A stretch of 64,000 nt of DNA from Terrilactibacillus laevilacticus (GCF_006517395.1 NZ_VDCY01000001.1:372001-436000); one strand, 5' to 3'. Numbered from the stretch's first letter, positions 8,749 through 17,941 are shown. Numbers and translations: made by a program. The notes: a model not told the origin generated them from the sequence alone.

Positions 8749-9111
8749 ATGGGACAACGTATTTTAGTAGTTGATGATGCTGCATTTATGAGAATGATGG
8801 TTAAAGACATTTTAACAAAAAATGGATATGAAATTGTGGGAGAAGCATCTGATGGTTATGAAGCCGTTAGTAAATATGAAGAGCTTAAACCCGATCTTGT
8901 GACATTGGATATTACGATGCCAGAAATGGATGGGATTAGTGCATTGAAAAAAATAAAAGAAATTGACCCACAGGCTAAAATTATTATGTGCTCGGCTATG
9001 GGACAACAAGCCATGGTTATTGATGCGATCCAAGCCGGAGCAAAAGATTTTATCGTTAAACCTTTCCAAGCTGATCGGGTGATTGAAGCGATTAAAAAAG
9101 CGATAGGTTAG
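8749..9111 (+). CDS. cheY: Chemotaxis response regulator CheY
   Basis: The 120-residue protein is a single receiver domain: acidic pair D9-D10, phosphoacceptor D54 in TLDITMPEMDG, and the conserved lysine in FIVKPFQ near residue 104. Phosphorylated by CheA, it binds FliM and FliY at the motor; in Bacillus this favours counterclockwise rotation. The ATG follows ATGGAGGAATAAC. It lies between fliY, its phosphatase and target, and fliZ. Confidence 0.97.
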   Translation: MGQRILVVDDAAFMRMMVKDILTKNGYEIVGEASDGYEAVSKYEELKPDLVTLDITMPEMDGISALKKIKEIDPQAKIIMCSAMGQQAMVIDAIQAGAKDFIVKPFQADRVIEAIKKAIG

Positions 9112-9122
9112 GGAGTAAAGAG

Positions 9123-9785
9123 GTGGCAAATGTGTTTCGAAAGTGGCTAATGATAAGTCTTGTCATTGTTCATATTATTGTTGGACAAGATGTCAAAGCA
9201 TTGGCAAATAGTTCTGATAATGATAATTCTGTCTACAATCAATTTAATAATCAAAAAAATGATTCAAAGAAATCGGATCATAACACCAACCAGTCACAAA
9301 CAACCCATTTAGGACCAAACGTTTTTCTTATTTTCCTAAAATTGATTGGGGCTTTAGCCATCGTTTTGGCATTGATTTATGTTTTATATAAATTAATGCT
9401 TAAACGTTCAAAATCATATCAAGAGGCGGGAGCAATTCGAAATATTGGTGGGGTATCCGTTGGTCATCGTCGCTCGGTTCAATTAATTCGTGTAGGTGAT
9501 GAAGTACTGGTCGTTGGCGTGGGAGAAAATGTTCAATTATTAAAAGAGATCGATGATCGTGAATTAATTAAGACATTAACTGAGAAAAAAACCGAACCTG
9601 ATGTGTTTCAAAAGAACATGAAGAAAATGATGGAATGGACGGTGGATAAAACTCAGAAAAAAAATCAACCAACACAAAGTCGCTCATTTCAATCCATTTT
9701 CTCTGATAAAATCAAATCACTGCAATTAAATCGAGAGAAGCACTTAGAGATGGCCATTAAAGAAGAGGATAACAAGCATGAATAA
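9123..9785 (+). CDS. fliZ: Flagellar biosynthesis protein FliZ (FliO)
   Basis: FliO assists assembly of the FliP ring of the export gate. The 220-residue product begins with a probable signal peptide (about residues 1-28). A polar N/Q/S/D-rich stretch follows, then one membrane segment (about 62-84: LIFLKLIGALAIVLALIYVLY) and a cytoplasmic FliO domain with VGHRRSVQLIRVGDEVLVVGVG. The start is GTG 9123 behind GGGAGTAAAGAG. Its end overlaps fliP by 8 nt. Bacillus genomes use the name fliZ for this fliO-type gene, unrelated to the enteric regulator FliZ. Confidence 0.88.
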   Translation: MANVFRKWLMISLVIVHIIVGQDVKALANSSDNDNSVYNQFNNQKNDSKKSDHNTNQSQTTHLGPNVFLIFLKLIGALAIVLALIYVLYKLMLKRSKSYQEAGAIRNIGGVSVGHRRSVQLIRVGDEVLVVGVGENVQLLKEIDDRELIKTLTEKKTEPDVFQKNMKKMMEWTVDKTQKKNQPTQSRSFQSIFSDKIKSLQLNREKHLEMAIKEEDNKHE

Positions 9786-10455
9786 TCTTATTCCAGGATT
9801 AAATACGAGCATGATATCAAATAATCCTCATGATGTTGCAACAACCGTGCAGTTATTGGTGTTACTCACGGTACTATCCCTTGCGCCGGCGATTCTTTTG
9901 CTCATGACATCATTTACACGCATTATTATCGTTTTGTCATTTGTTAGAACATCCCTTTCGACACAGCAAATGCCACCTAATCAAGTGTTAATAGGTCTTG
10001 CCTTGTTTTTAACTTTCTTTATCATGGGGCCAGTTTATCATCAGATTAACCATGATGCTCTCACGCCGTATTTAAAAGGAACGATCTCTCAGAAACAAGC
10101 CGTCAAGAAAGCGCAAGATCCATTGAAAGTGTTTATGGCTAAGGAAACAAGACAGAAGGATTTAGCTTTATTTATGAATTATGGTCATTACAAACAACCT
10201 AAAACAGTAACAGATATCCCAATGACAGCATTAGTGCCAGCATTTACTATTAGTGAACTAAAAACAGCCTTTGAAATGGGGTTTATGATTTTTATCCCTT
10301 TCCTAGTAATCGATATGGTTGTGGCCAGTGTCCTAATGGCCATGGGGATGATGATGTTACCGCCGGTCATGATCTCTTTACCATTTAAAATATTACTCTT
10401 TATTATGGTGGATGGGTGGTATCTTATTGTCAAATCGATCCTTTCGAGCTATTGA
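9778..10455 (+). CDS. fliP: Flagellar export gate protein FliP
   Basis: FliP pentamers form the core of the export gate with FliQ and FliR. The 225-residue protein has the signature MTSFTRIIIVLSFVRTSL near residue 45, then QMPPNQVLIGLALFLTFFIMGP. The C-terminal MGMMMLPPVMISLPFKILLF and VDGW motifs are also present. Several hydrophobic segments are visible. It starts at ATG 9778 within the end of fliZ. Confidence 0.96.
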   Translation: MNNLIPGLNTSMISNNPHDVATTVQLLVLLTVLSLAPAILLLMTSFTRIIIVLSFVRTSLSTQQMPPNQVLIGLALFLTFFIMGPVYHQINHDALTPYLKGTISQKQAVKKAQDPLKVFMAKETRQKDLALFMNYGHYKQPKTVTDIPMTALVPAFTISELKTAFEMGFMIFIPFLVIDMVVASVLMAMGMMMLPPVMISLPFKILLFIMVDGWYLIVKSILSSY

Positions 10456-10481
10456 TTTGAGTAGAAAGGCGGTGTAAGTAA

Positions 10482-10751
10482 ATGAGTTCAGAAATGATAT
10501 TATCGATTGCTGACAAAGGTGTTTATACGGTTCTTATGGTATGTGGACCACTTTTAGCTATTTCGCTCATTGTTGGACTTGTTGTAAGTGTTATTCAAGC
10601 AACGACCCAAATACAAGAACAAACGCTTGCATTCGTTCCTAAAATCGTTGCTGTATTGTTTGGCTTAATTATTTTTGGACCTTGGATGCTTTCAAAAATG
10701 TTAACTTTTACGCAAAATATCTTTGCGAATCTTGATCAATTTATTAAATGA
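10482..10751 (+). CDS. fliQ: Flagellar export gate protein FliQ
   Basis: This 89-residue protein has two hydrophobic helices joined by the conserved ATTQIQEQTLAFVPKI loop of FliQ. It packs around the FliP-FliR core of the export gate. The ATG is preceded by AAAGGCGGTGTAAGTA. The product is full length for the family. Confidence 0.95.
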   Translation: MSSEMILSIADKGVYTVLMVCGPLLAISLIVGLVVSVIQATTQIQEQTLAFVPKIVAVLFGLIIFGPWMLSKMLTFTQNIFANLDQFIK

Positions 10752-10765
10752 AAGGCTAAACCACT

Positions 10766-11545
10766 GTGTCCATATTAAATGAGTTTCCAGCATTTTTGTT
10801 GATATTGGTACGCTTGACGAGTGTCTTTGTTGTATTACCTATTTTTTCTTATCGAACCATTCCGGCTGCTGTTAAACTGGGACTCGCATTAATTCTTTCG
10901 TTTATTGTAGCAACGGTGCTTGTACACAAACAACCCATTCAGTTTAATGAATTATATGTTCTTCTCATTTCAAAAGAAGTGTTAGTTGGGCTAACGATTG
11001 GATTTGTGAGTGGTTTAATTGTTTATGCCATTCAATTCGCAGGAGCTTTTATCGACATTCAAATAGGATTTGCTATCGCAAATACCATAAACCCTGAGAA
11101 CGGCGCAACCTCTCCGATAACAGGACAATTTTTATATACTTTAGCTATTCTATTTTTTTTAGGAATTAATGCCCATCATATGTTGCTTAATGGTGTGTTA
11201 TATAGTTTTTCTCTTGTTCCAATCAATCAGTTATCCATTCATTTGATGGATGGAACAACAGTTCATTTTGTTGTCACGGTATTTTTGCAAATGGTGGCCA
11301 TTAGTTTCCAAATGGCTCTACCAATTGTAGGAAGCTTATTTCTTGTCGACGTCGCGCTTGGATTAGTGGCGAGAACCGTTCCGCAGATAAATATCTTTGT
11401 TGTCGGCTTGCCATTAAAAATTGTCGTTGGATTCATTTTACTTATCTTTATTTTTCCGATTTTATTTATCATGTTTCGCTCTATTTCTGACTCTATGACC
11501 CAAATCATGGTTGAATATATGAAGTATTTGGGAGGAAATTCGTAA
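10766..11545 (+). CDS. fliR: Flagellar export gate protein FliR
   Basis: The 259-residue integral membrane protein shows the FliR features PAAVKLGLALILSF, FAGAFIDIQIGFAIANTINP and a polar C-terminal tail after several hydrophobic helices. It completes the FliPQR gate. The start is GTG 10766, 14 nt after the fliQ stop. The ribosome binding site is weak (AAAGGC), so translation may depend on fliQ. The stop codon shares its last base with the flhB start. Confidence 0.93.
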   Translation: MSILNEFPAFLLILVRLTSVFVVLPIFSYRTIPAAVKLGLALILSFIVATVLVHKQPIQFNELYVLLISKEVLVGLTIGFVSGLIVYAIQFAGAFIDIQIGFAIANTINPENGATSPITGQFLYTLAILFFLGINAHHMLLNGVLYSFSLVPINQLSIHLMDGTTVHFVVTVFLQMVAISFQMALPIVGSLFLVDVALGLVARTVPQINIFVVGLPLKIVVGFILLIFIFPILFIMFRSISDSMTQIMVEYMKYLGGNS

Positions 11546-12621
11546 TGTGGAGACTAAATCTGCAATACTTTGCAGGTGAAAAGACTGAAAAGGCGACACC
11601 TAAAAAGCGACAAGAAGGAAGAAAAAAAGGTCAAGTCGTAAAAAGTATTGATTTAAGCACTGCATTTTCCATGCTTGCCTTTTTTTTATTATTTATGGCC
11701 ATCAGTGCGAATATGGGTCAATCATTATTACAATTTATGTCAGATATTTATACTAACTGGTTAAATACACCATTAAACGAACACAATATCCAAACCTTTA
11801 GTCTTCATGTTTTCAAAGCTTTTGGTGTATTAATCGCACCTATTCTTATTTTGGCGTTAATTATGGGGATTGGGAGTCAGTTAATGCAAGTAGGATTTGT
11901 TTTTTCAACAGAATCCCTCCAATTCAAAATGGAACGATTGGATCCAATCCAAGGTTTTAAACGGATTTATTCGTTAAGAGCCATCGTGGAATTTATAAAA
12001 TCTTTACTGAAAATACTCGTCATTGGATGGATTACATTTTCTGTTTTGTGGCTTAATCGTTCGAGTGTCCTACAAACCATGGTTAAGCCCATAGGTGAAA
12101 GTCTTCTTATCATCGGAAAAGTTGTTTTACAAATGGGAATCGCTTCTTCACTTGGACTCATCGTTTTAGGTTTTCTTGATTATTTATATCAAAAATTTGA
12201 TTATGAAAAAAATATGAGAATGTCGAAGCAAGATATTAAGGATGAGTATAAAAAAAGTGAGGGTGATCCATTAATTAAGTCTAAGATTAAAGAAAGACAA
12301 AGGCAGATGGCCATGCGTCGTATGATGCAAGAGCTGCCAAAGGCTGATGTCGTGATTACCAATCCGACTCATTTTGCCGTTGCTTTAATGTATGATAATA
12401 GCCAAATGGAAGCACCAAAAGTTGTTGCCAAAGGTGCAGATTATCTTGCTTTAAAAATACGTGAGATAGCGAAACAAAATGATATTGTTATAGTAGAAAA
12501 AAAGCCGTTAGCGAGAGCCATGTACAAAGAATTGGAAATTGGTGACTCAGTACCCGAAACTTTTTTTAAGGCGGTCGCAGAAATTTTAGCCTATGTTTAT
12601 CGATTGAAAGGCAAAGTCTAG
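11545..12621 (+). CDS. flhB: Flagellar export switch protein FlhB
   Basis: FlhB switches the export apparatus from rod/hook to filament substrates. The 358-residue protein opens with the signature LQYFAGEKTEKATPKKRQEG. It has four hydrophobic segments and the C-terminal autocleavage motif NPTH at residues 273-276. The C-terminal cytoplasmic domain, the partner of FliK, is complete (KGADYLALKIREIAKQ, IVEKKPLARAMY). The ATG overlaps the fliR stop by one base, and GGGAGGAAATTCGTA precedes it. Confidence 0.97.
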   Translation: MWRLNLQYFAGEKTEKATPKKRQEGRKKGQVVKSIDLSTAFSMLAFFLLFMAISANMGQSLLQFMSDIYTNWLNTPLNEHNIQTFSLHVFKAFGVLIAPILILALIMGIGSQLMQVGFVFSTESLQFKMERLDPIQGFKRIYSLRAIVEFIKSLLKILVIGWITFSVLWLNRSSVLQTMVKPIGESLLIIGKVVLQMGIASSLGLIVLGFLDYLYQKFDYEKNMRMSKQDIKDEYKKSEGDPLIKSKIKERQRQMAMRRMMQELPKADVVITNPTHFAVALMYDNSQMEAPKVVAKGADYLALKIREIAKQNDIVIVEKKPLARAMYKELEIGDSVPETFFKAVAEILAYVYRLKGKV

Positions 12622-12642
12622 TTGGTCATGAAGGAGGACCCC

Positions 12643-14679
12643 ATGAAATTACGAGATTTAATTGTGGTTTTTGGTGTTATTTTAATTGTCATAATGCTAA
12701 TTATTCCACTCCCTTCTTTTATTTTAAGTTTTCTTATCATTATTAATATTACTATTGCACTCATTGTATTGCTTGTTTCTATGAATATGAATGAGCCTTT
12801 ACAATTTTCTGTTTTTCCTTCATTACTCTTAATTTTGACTTTGTTTCGATTAGGTCTAAATATTTCAACGACACGTCTTATCCTTGGTGAAGGTGAAGCC
12901 GGAAAAGTTATTTCTACATTTGGACAATTTGTCGTTGGCGGTAATATTATTGTTGGTTTGGTGATTTTTCTTATTCTCATCATTATTCAATTTATTGTAA
13001 TTACCAAAGGGGCTGAACGTGTATCGGAGGTTGCTGCTAGGTTTACTTTGGATGCGATGCCAGGTAAACAAATGAGTATTGATGCTGATTTAAATGCAGG
13101 ATTAATAAATGAATTACAAGCAAAAACCCGCCGTGAAAAAATTGAACGAGAAGCTGATTTTTATGGAGCCATGGATGGTGCAAGCAAATTTGTAAAAGGT
13201 GATGCCATCGCAAGTATCATTATTGTCAGCATTAATCTGATTGTAGGGATTATTATTGGTATGGTTCAACAAGGATTAGGCTTAGCCGAAGCTTCCCAAA
13301 CATACTCGTTATTAACGGTTGGTGATGGCATTGTTAGTCAAATTCCCGCACTGCTTATTTCTACAGCTACAGGTATTGTTGTAACAAGGGCTGCTACAGA
13401 TGATAGTAATATCGGTCAAGATATTCGGACTCAACTTCTAGCTTATCCTGTTATGTTGATAGTTGCAGGTTCTGTTATCTTAGTTCTTGGTTTAACTCCG
13501 ATTGGTTTTGTTTTGACTTTGCCTATAGCAGCTTTATTAATTATAGGGGGTTACCTGTTAAGGCAAAATGGAAGCAAGCAAAATGAATTAGATGAAATAG
13601 CAGAAGGACAAGCCTTAGAAGAAACGTTTAAAAGTCAAGAAAGTGTCATCGATTTAATTCAAGTAGATCCCATTGAATTTGAATTTGGATACGCCCTAGT
13701 TCCTCTAGCAGATAGTAGTCAAGGCGGAGATCTTTTAGATCGGATTGTCATGATAAGAAGGCAACTTGCAGTAGAAATGGGTGTTGTCCTTCCGATTATA
13801 CGGATACGAGATAATATTCAATTAGAGCCAAATCAATATCGAATTAAAATAAAAGGCAGTGAAGTGGCGAATGGAGAATTACTATACGATCATTATCTTG
13901 CCATGAGTCCAGGCATTGATGACCCAGCCATTCAAGGAATCCAAACAACTGAACCTGCTTTTGGTCTACCCGCTTTGTGGATAACCGAACAAATGAAAGA
14001 AAAAGCGGAACTTTCGGGTTACACAGTTGTTGACCCGCCATCTGTTGTTACAACCCATTTAACAGAAGTATTAAAACAGCATTTGCATGAATTGTTAGGC
14101 CGTCAAGAAGTAAAACAATTAATTGATCATTTAAGAGAAAAGAATGCGACTCTTGTAGATGAAGTTTCGCCTGAATTATTAAACTTAGGTGACATCCAAA
14201 AGATACTTGTCAATTTACTAAGAGAAAAATTATCTATTCGAAATCTTCCTGTTATTTTTGAGGTAATGGCTGATTATGGGGCATTGACAAAAGATCCAGA
14301 TTTATTGACTGAATATGTAAGACAAGCCTTGTCTAGGCAGATTACTGATAAATACACAGATGAAGACAAAACATTAAAAGTCATTACGATAAGTCCAGAT
14401 ATGGAACGTCGGATTGCAAGTGCGGTACAGAAAACCGAACACGGCCATTATCTGGCTTTAGGAACAGAAGATTCAGGGCAATTTTTGAAAGAAGTTTCAA
14501 GTTACGTAGAGCAATGGGTAGATGCTGAAAATGAACCTGTCATTCTTTGTTCACCAGCAATTAGGCGATATATCAGACAACTTATCGAAAGGTATTTTCC
14601 AAATGTGGCTGTTCTTTCTTATAATGAATTGGAAGCTTATGTGCAAGTTCAAAGTATTGGGGTGGTGAATGCAGCATGA
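12643..14679 (+). CDS. flhA: Flagellar export gate protein FlhA
   Basis: FlhA forms the nonameric ring that receives export substrates and uses proton motive force. I start at ATG 12643 after GAAGGAGGACCCC; the TTG at 12622 is upstream of that site. The 678-residue protein has about eight membrane helices in its first half. The FHIPEP-family signature region is RFTLDAMPGKQMSIDADLNAGLI (about residues 140-162). A large soluble domain from about residue 320 binds chaperones. The end overlaps flhF by 4 nt. Confidence 0.97.
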   Translation: MKLRDLIVVFGVILIVIMLIIPLPSFILSFLIIINITIALIVLLVSMNMNEPLQFSVFPSLLLILTLFRLGLNISTTRLILGEGEAGKVISTFGQFVVGGNIIVGLVIFLILIIIQFIVITKGAERVSEVAARFTLDAMPGKQMSIDADLNAGLINELQAKTRREKIEREADFYGAMDGASKFVKGDAIASIIIVSINLIVGIIIGMVQQGLGLAEASQTYSLLTVGDGIVSQIPALLISTATGIVVTRAATDDSNIGQDIRTQLLAYPVMLIVAGSVILVLGLTPIGFVLTLPIAALLIIGGYLLRQNGSKQNELDEIAEGQALEETFKSQESVIDLIQVDPIEFEFGYALVPLADSSQGGDLLDRIVMIRRQLAVEMGVVLPIIRIRDNIQLEPNQYRIKIKGSEVANGELLYDHYLAMSPGIDDPAIQGIQTTEPAFGLPALWITEQMKEKAELSGYTVVDPPSVVTTHLTEVLKQHLHELLGRQEVKQLIDHLREKNATLVDEVSPELLNLGDIQKILVNLLREKLSIRNLPVIFEVMADYGALTKDPDLLTEYVRQALSRQITDKYTDEDKTLKVITISPDMERRIASAVQKTEHGHYLALGTEDSGQFLKEVSSYVEQWVDAENEPVILCSPAIRRYIRQLIERYFPNVAVLSYNELEAYVQVQSIGVVNAA

Positions 14680-15773
14680 AGATAAAAAAAATAGTGGCAC
14701 CAACCATGTCTCAGGCTATGGAAAAAGTTAAGAAAGAGCTTGGATCTGATGCAGTGATCTTAAATACAAAAAAGGTAAAAAAAGCTCGACTTTTCAATTT
14801 ATTAAAAACTGAATATATTGAGGTTCTTGCAGCGATGGATCCAGAACCCTTTCCTGAAAAAAGAGTCCGACCAGACTTGGCAAGACATGATGAAAAGATA
14901 TCAGATATGAAGAGAACGATCATCCCTCAAAAAGTAGCACCCTTGAATATGGAATTACCGCATCCAATAGAAAGAATAAAAACAAGTTTGATTGATCAAG
15001 GGCTAGAAATCGAGCATGTTGATGTTTGTACCCAAGAAATGATTAAAAACTGGTATCTTAGTGATGAAACGATGACGTATCATGATTTGTTACTCGTTGT
15101 AAAAAAACATTTGGTTAAGCATCTTACTCGTCATCAGTTTAATCAGCCAACGTCATCTTCACATATGATCACAGTTGTTGGACCAACAGGAGTTGGGAAG
15201 ACAACGACACTAGCTAAACTAGCTGGTCGCTCAGTATTAGATGAAGGCAAATCTGTGGCTTTCATGACGACTGATACATTTCGAATTTCAGCCATTGATC
15301 AATTAAAAACCTATGCTAGGATTCTAAACATTCCTTTATTTGTTGTTTATAATCATCAAGATTTTAATAAAGTAAAAAAACAACTGGAATCGTATGATAT
15401 TGTTTTTATTGATACGGCAGGTCGAAACTATCTTGATGAAACTTATGTAAAAGAATTAAAAGGTTTAATTCAATTTAATCAACATATGACAAATTATCTT
15501 GTATTATCTGCTACGGCAAAATATGTTGATATGAAGCAAATTGTCCATCGCTTCTCCACAGTTCCAATCCATGCTTTTATTTTCACAAAAATGGACGAGA
15601 CATTGACTTATGGCGCTATGATAAGTTTACTGCTTCACTTTAAAAACGTTCCATCTGCCTATATAACCAATGGTCAAAATGTTCCAGATGATTTGATTCA
15701 AGCAAATCCAAGTCATCTAGTGGATGAATTTTTAGGGGGGATAGATCGTGATAGATCAAGCAGAGAGTCTTAG
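14676..15773 (+). CDS. flhF: Flagellar SRP-type GTPase FlhF
   Basis: FlhF is an SRP/FtsY-like GTPase that helps set flagellar placement. The 365-residue protein has a basic N-domain and then a G domain: G1 GPTGVGKTTTLAKLAG (from about residue 169), DTFRISAIDQLKTYA, G3 DTAGRNYLD and the guanine-specificity motif TKMDET. All catalytic motifs look intact. Its usual regulator is FlhG, encoded next, which in this window lacks a P-loop. Its stop codon lies inside flhG (26-nt overlap). Confidence 0.95.
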   Translation: MKIKKIVAPTMSQAMEKVKKELGSDAVILNTKKVKKARLFNLLKTEYIEVLAAMDPEPFPEKRVRPDLARHDEKISDMKRTIIPQKVAPLNMELPHPIERIKTSLIDQGLEIEHVDVCTQEMIKNWYLSDETMTYHDLLLVVKKHLVKHLTRHQFNQPTSSSHMITVVGPTGVGKTTTLAKLAGRSVLDEGKSVAFMTTDTFRISAIDQLKTYARILNIPLFVVYNHQDFNKVKKQLESYDIVFIDTAGRNYLDETYVKELKGLIQFNQHMTNYLVLSATAKYVDMKQIVHRFSTVPIHAFIFTKMDETLTYGAMISLLLHFKNVPSAYITNGQNVPDDLIQANPSHLVDEFLGGIDRDRSSRES

Positions 15774-16581
15774 ACTACGCATGGAAAATCATCATCCATA
15801 TGTTCCAAACTATCTTGCTATTTCAGGACATTCTCGAAATTCATCACAATCCTGTTTTTGCTTAACTTTATCACAATCTTTATCTGAATTTGGCAAGAGA
15901 GTCTTGGTTATCTATCTAGGAAACGAAGTACAGCCATGGACAGGAGTTCCACAATCTATAAGTATTGCGGAAACATTAAACAGAAAACAACCGATTAAGA
16001 ATGCTATGGTTCGATATCATGACGTTTCATACATGAGAAGTGGTTCGCAATTGATTGACAATCTCAAGAAAAATAATGAATGCCTAAGCGAGCTAAAAAT
16101 GAGCTTTAATGAAATAAAGAATGACTTTGATTGTTTTTTATTTGATTTTGAACATGTCAATGACTTTGAAAATTATGGATCTGTTTTTGATATGTTGCTG
16201 TTTTTATCAAAGGGAACTGAACAAGCCGTCCTTTCGACATATTCGATGCTTAAAAAGTTTCGACAGTTGTATCAAGATTTAGAACTTGCCTGTGTTCTAA
16301 TTGAGGAGAAAACACTTGGTGATGCAATAAAAATTGGAGAGAGACTTATAAAGATTTCAGATCGGCACTTAAAAAAGGCATTTAAATGGGCCTGTATCTT
16401 TCCATCTAATTCTGACGATACGGATACCATGAGTCATCCTTTTTCTATGCAAAATATATTTTCGAGAATCTGTGCACGAAAATATTTACATTATCTAAGT
16501 CAGTTGGATGATCAGAAAAGCACAAGATTTTTTGATCGTATTGAAAAATGCTTACAAACGGTAAGAATTGATCAATCATGA
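15748..16581 (+). CDS. flhG: Degenerate FlhG (YlxH, MinD/ParA-like) lacking the Walker A motif
   Basis: The position between flhF and cheB and the N-terminus MIDQAESLRLRMEN match FlhG/YlxH, the ParA-type ATPase that stimulates FlhF. The N-terminal FlhF-activating peptide region is present. The deviant Walker A box expected at residues 26-35 (SGKGGVGKSN in relatives) reads SGHSRNSSQS, so both the signature lysine (now H28) and the P-loop lysine (now S33) are gone. The usual VIDLD strand reads VIYLG, without either aspartate. The 277-residue frame is open and overlaps both neighbours, so it is probably expressed. I infer a protein that cannot bind ATP in the usual way. The start is GTG 15748 after GGGGGG. 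Confidence 0.8.
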   Translation: MIDQAESLRLRMENHHPYVPNYLAISGHSRNSSQSCFCLTLSQSLSEFGKRVLVIYLGNEVQPWTGVPQSISIAETLNRKQPIKNAMVRYHDVSYMRSGSQLIDNLKKNNECLSELKMSFNEIKNDFDCFLFDFEHVNDFENYGSVFDMLLFLSKGTEQAVLSTYSMLKKFRQLYQDLELACVLIEEKTLGDAIKIGERLIKISDRHLKKAFKWACIFPSNSDDTDTMSHPFSMQNIFSRICARKYLHYLSQLDDQKSTRFFDRIEKCLQTVRIDQS

Positions 16582-17636
16582 AAAAAATATCCGTTTTAGT
16601 CGTTGATGATTCCGCGTTTATGAGAAGAATGCTGCAAGATATGATTAATAGTGATCCAGATATCGAAGTGGTTGCTACTGCGAGAAATGGAGAAACAGCC
16701 CTGAAAAAAACATTAGAACTGAAACCTGACGTTATAACACTAGATGTTGAATTATATGAAGAAAATGGGTTAGATGTTTTAACAAAAATAATGGCACAAT
16801 GTCCTACTCCTATTTTAATAGTATCTGGCGGAACTCAAAAAGGCGCTGATGCCGCGCGTGAAGCCATCAAAAGGGGAGCCATTGATTTTATCGCAAAACC
16901 TTCTGGTCAGATCTCGCTTGATATTGAAGTTATCAAAGAAGAATTAATTGAAAAAATTAAGCAATGTAAGGAAATAGACCTTCGAATGAATGGAAAGCTT
17001 GCCGATAATAAACATGAAGAACGAAAAAGGCAAGCGAGTGACCATACAAAGAGGAGTCATCCATCACGTAAAATAATATGCATTGGTGCATCAACGGGTG
17101 GTCCAAAAGCGTTATACGAAGTGATCTCTCGTCTTCCTAAAGATCTTCAGGCAGCGGTACTTATTGTCCAGCATATGCCTAGCAAATTTACAAAGTCATT
17201 AGCAGAGCGATTAAATGAAACATCGTCATGCAATGTAAGCGAAGCTGTCCATGGAGAAATCATTCAAAATGGACACGCTTATATCGCACCAGGAGGTCAT
17301 CATATGACCATAAAAGAAGACGGAAAAAACCTCAGAATTGACTTGATAGATACCCCGCCTTTGCATGGTGTGAAGCCAGCATTTGATGTTCTGCTTCAAT
17401 CCTTATGTCCCCTAAATCAGTATCAATTTATCATAGCTATCTTGACGGGAATGGGGAAAGATGGGGCAGAAGGGACAAAACTGTTAAAAAAAAGAACGTG
17501 CTGTTATACGATTGCAGAAAGTAGAGAAACAGCTGTTGTTTTTGGGATGCCAAAGATGTTAATTGAAACGGTAGAGGTTGATGAAGTATTGCCAATCTAT
17601 CGTGTTGCATCTTCAATCATTAATCAAGTCTATTAA
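16578..17636 (+). CDS. cheB: Chemoreceptor methylesterase CheB
   Basis: CheB removes methyl and amide groups from receptor glutamates. The 352-residue protein has a receiver domain (D10-D11, phosphoacceptor D56, lysine in FIAKPSG) and a C-terminal esterase domain. The esterase triad motifs are GASTGGP (Ser), VQHMPSKF (His) and LTGMGKDG (Asp). The loop after D56 reads LDVELYEENG instead of the usual LDVEMPVMDG, so the conserved Met-Pro is missing. It overlaps flhG by 4 nt. Downstream, MITE-A copy 2 separates it from cheA. Confidence 0.93.
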   Translation: MKKISVLVVDDSAFMRRMLQDMINSDPDIEVVATARNGETALKKTLELKPDVITLDVELYEENGLDVLTKIMAQCPTPILIVSGGTQKGADAAREAIKRGAIDFIAKPSGQISLDIEVIKEELIEKIKQCKEIDLRMNGKLADNKHEERKRQASDHTKRSHPSRKIICIGASTGGPKALYEVISRLPKDLQAAVLIVQHMPSKFTKSLAERLNETSSCNVSEAVHGEIIQNGHAYIAPGGHHMTIKEDGKNLRIDLIDTPPLHGVKPAFDVLLQSLCPLNQYQFIIAILTGMGKDGAEGTKLLKKRTCCYTIAESRETAVVFGMPKMLIETVEVDEVLPIYRVASSIINQVY

Positions 17637-17643
17637 TCTATAA

Positions 17644-17924
17644 GTGCGTGTTCAAAAAGGTGACAAATGAAAAAGGTTACTGGCTAAGTACGCTGGCATC
17701 CTGCAAGAAACGCCAGTACTAGCCCGTCCTGGTCGTCGGAAGGATAAGAGCGGCGGCAGTTCTCGAGGACCGGCATTCCTCGCGTTGTGGTAGCTTCAGG
17801 CGCCAAACCACAGGACGTGAGCGCTTTTAGCCAGCGATCCTCTTGTATCACTACATGAGGACCGGAAAAACAAGCGGGCGCCGAGATTCGCAAGTTATCA
17901 TTTGGTGACTTTTTGAACAACCTC
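17644..17924 (+). mobile_element. MITE-A copy 2 (281 bp, full form)
   Basis: The left end is GTGCGTGTTCAAAAAG and the right end is CTTTTTGAACAACCTC. The 5-bp duplication TATAA occurs at 17639-17643 and 17925-17929. The interior is GC-rich. Module 1 is an imperfect hairpin, GGCTAAGTACGCTGGC pairing with GCCAGTACTAGCC, near 17682-17727. Module 2 lies between two direct copies of GAGGACCGG (17765-17773 and 17857-17865). It also holds TGTGGT...ACCACA and TCCTCTTGTA...TACATGAGGA stems. It lies between cheB and cheA inside the fla/che operon, starting 8 bp past the cheB stop. The minus-strand frame 17684-17920 is repeat-derived. Confidence 0.93.
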
Positions 17925-17941
17925 TATAAAGGAGTGATTTC

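Noticed and set aside
16578-17636. CheB considered as a pseudogene because of the altered receiver loop
   Set aside because: The frame is full length and the acceptor Asp, the conserved Lys and the complete Ser-His-Asp esterase motifs are retained.
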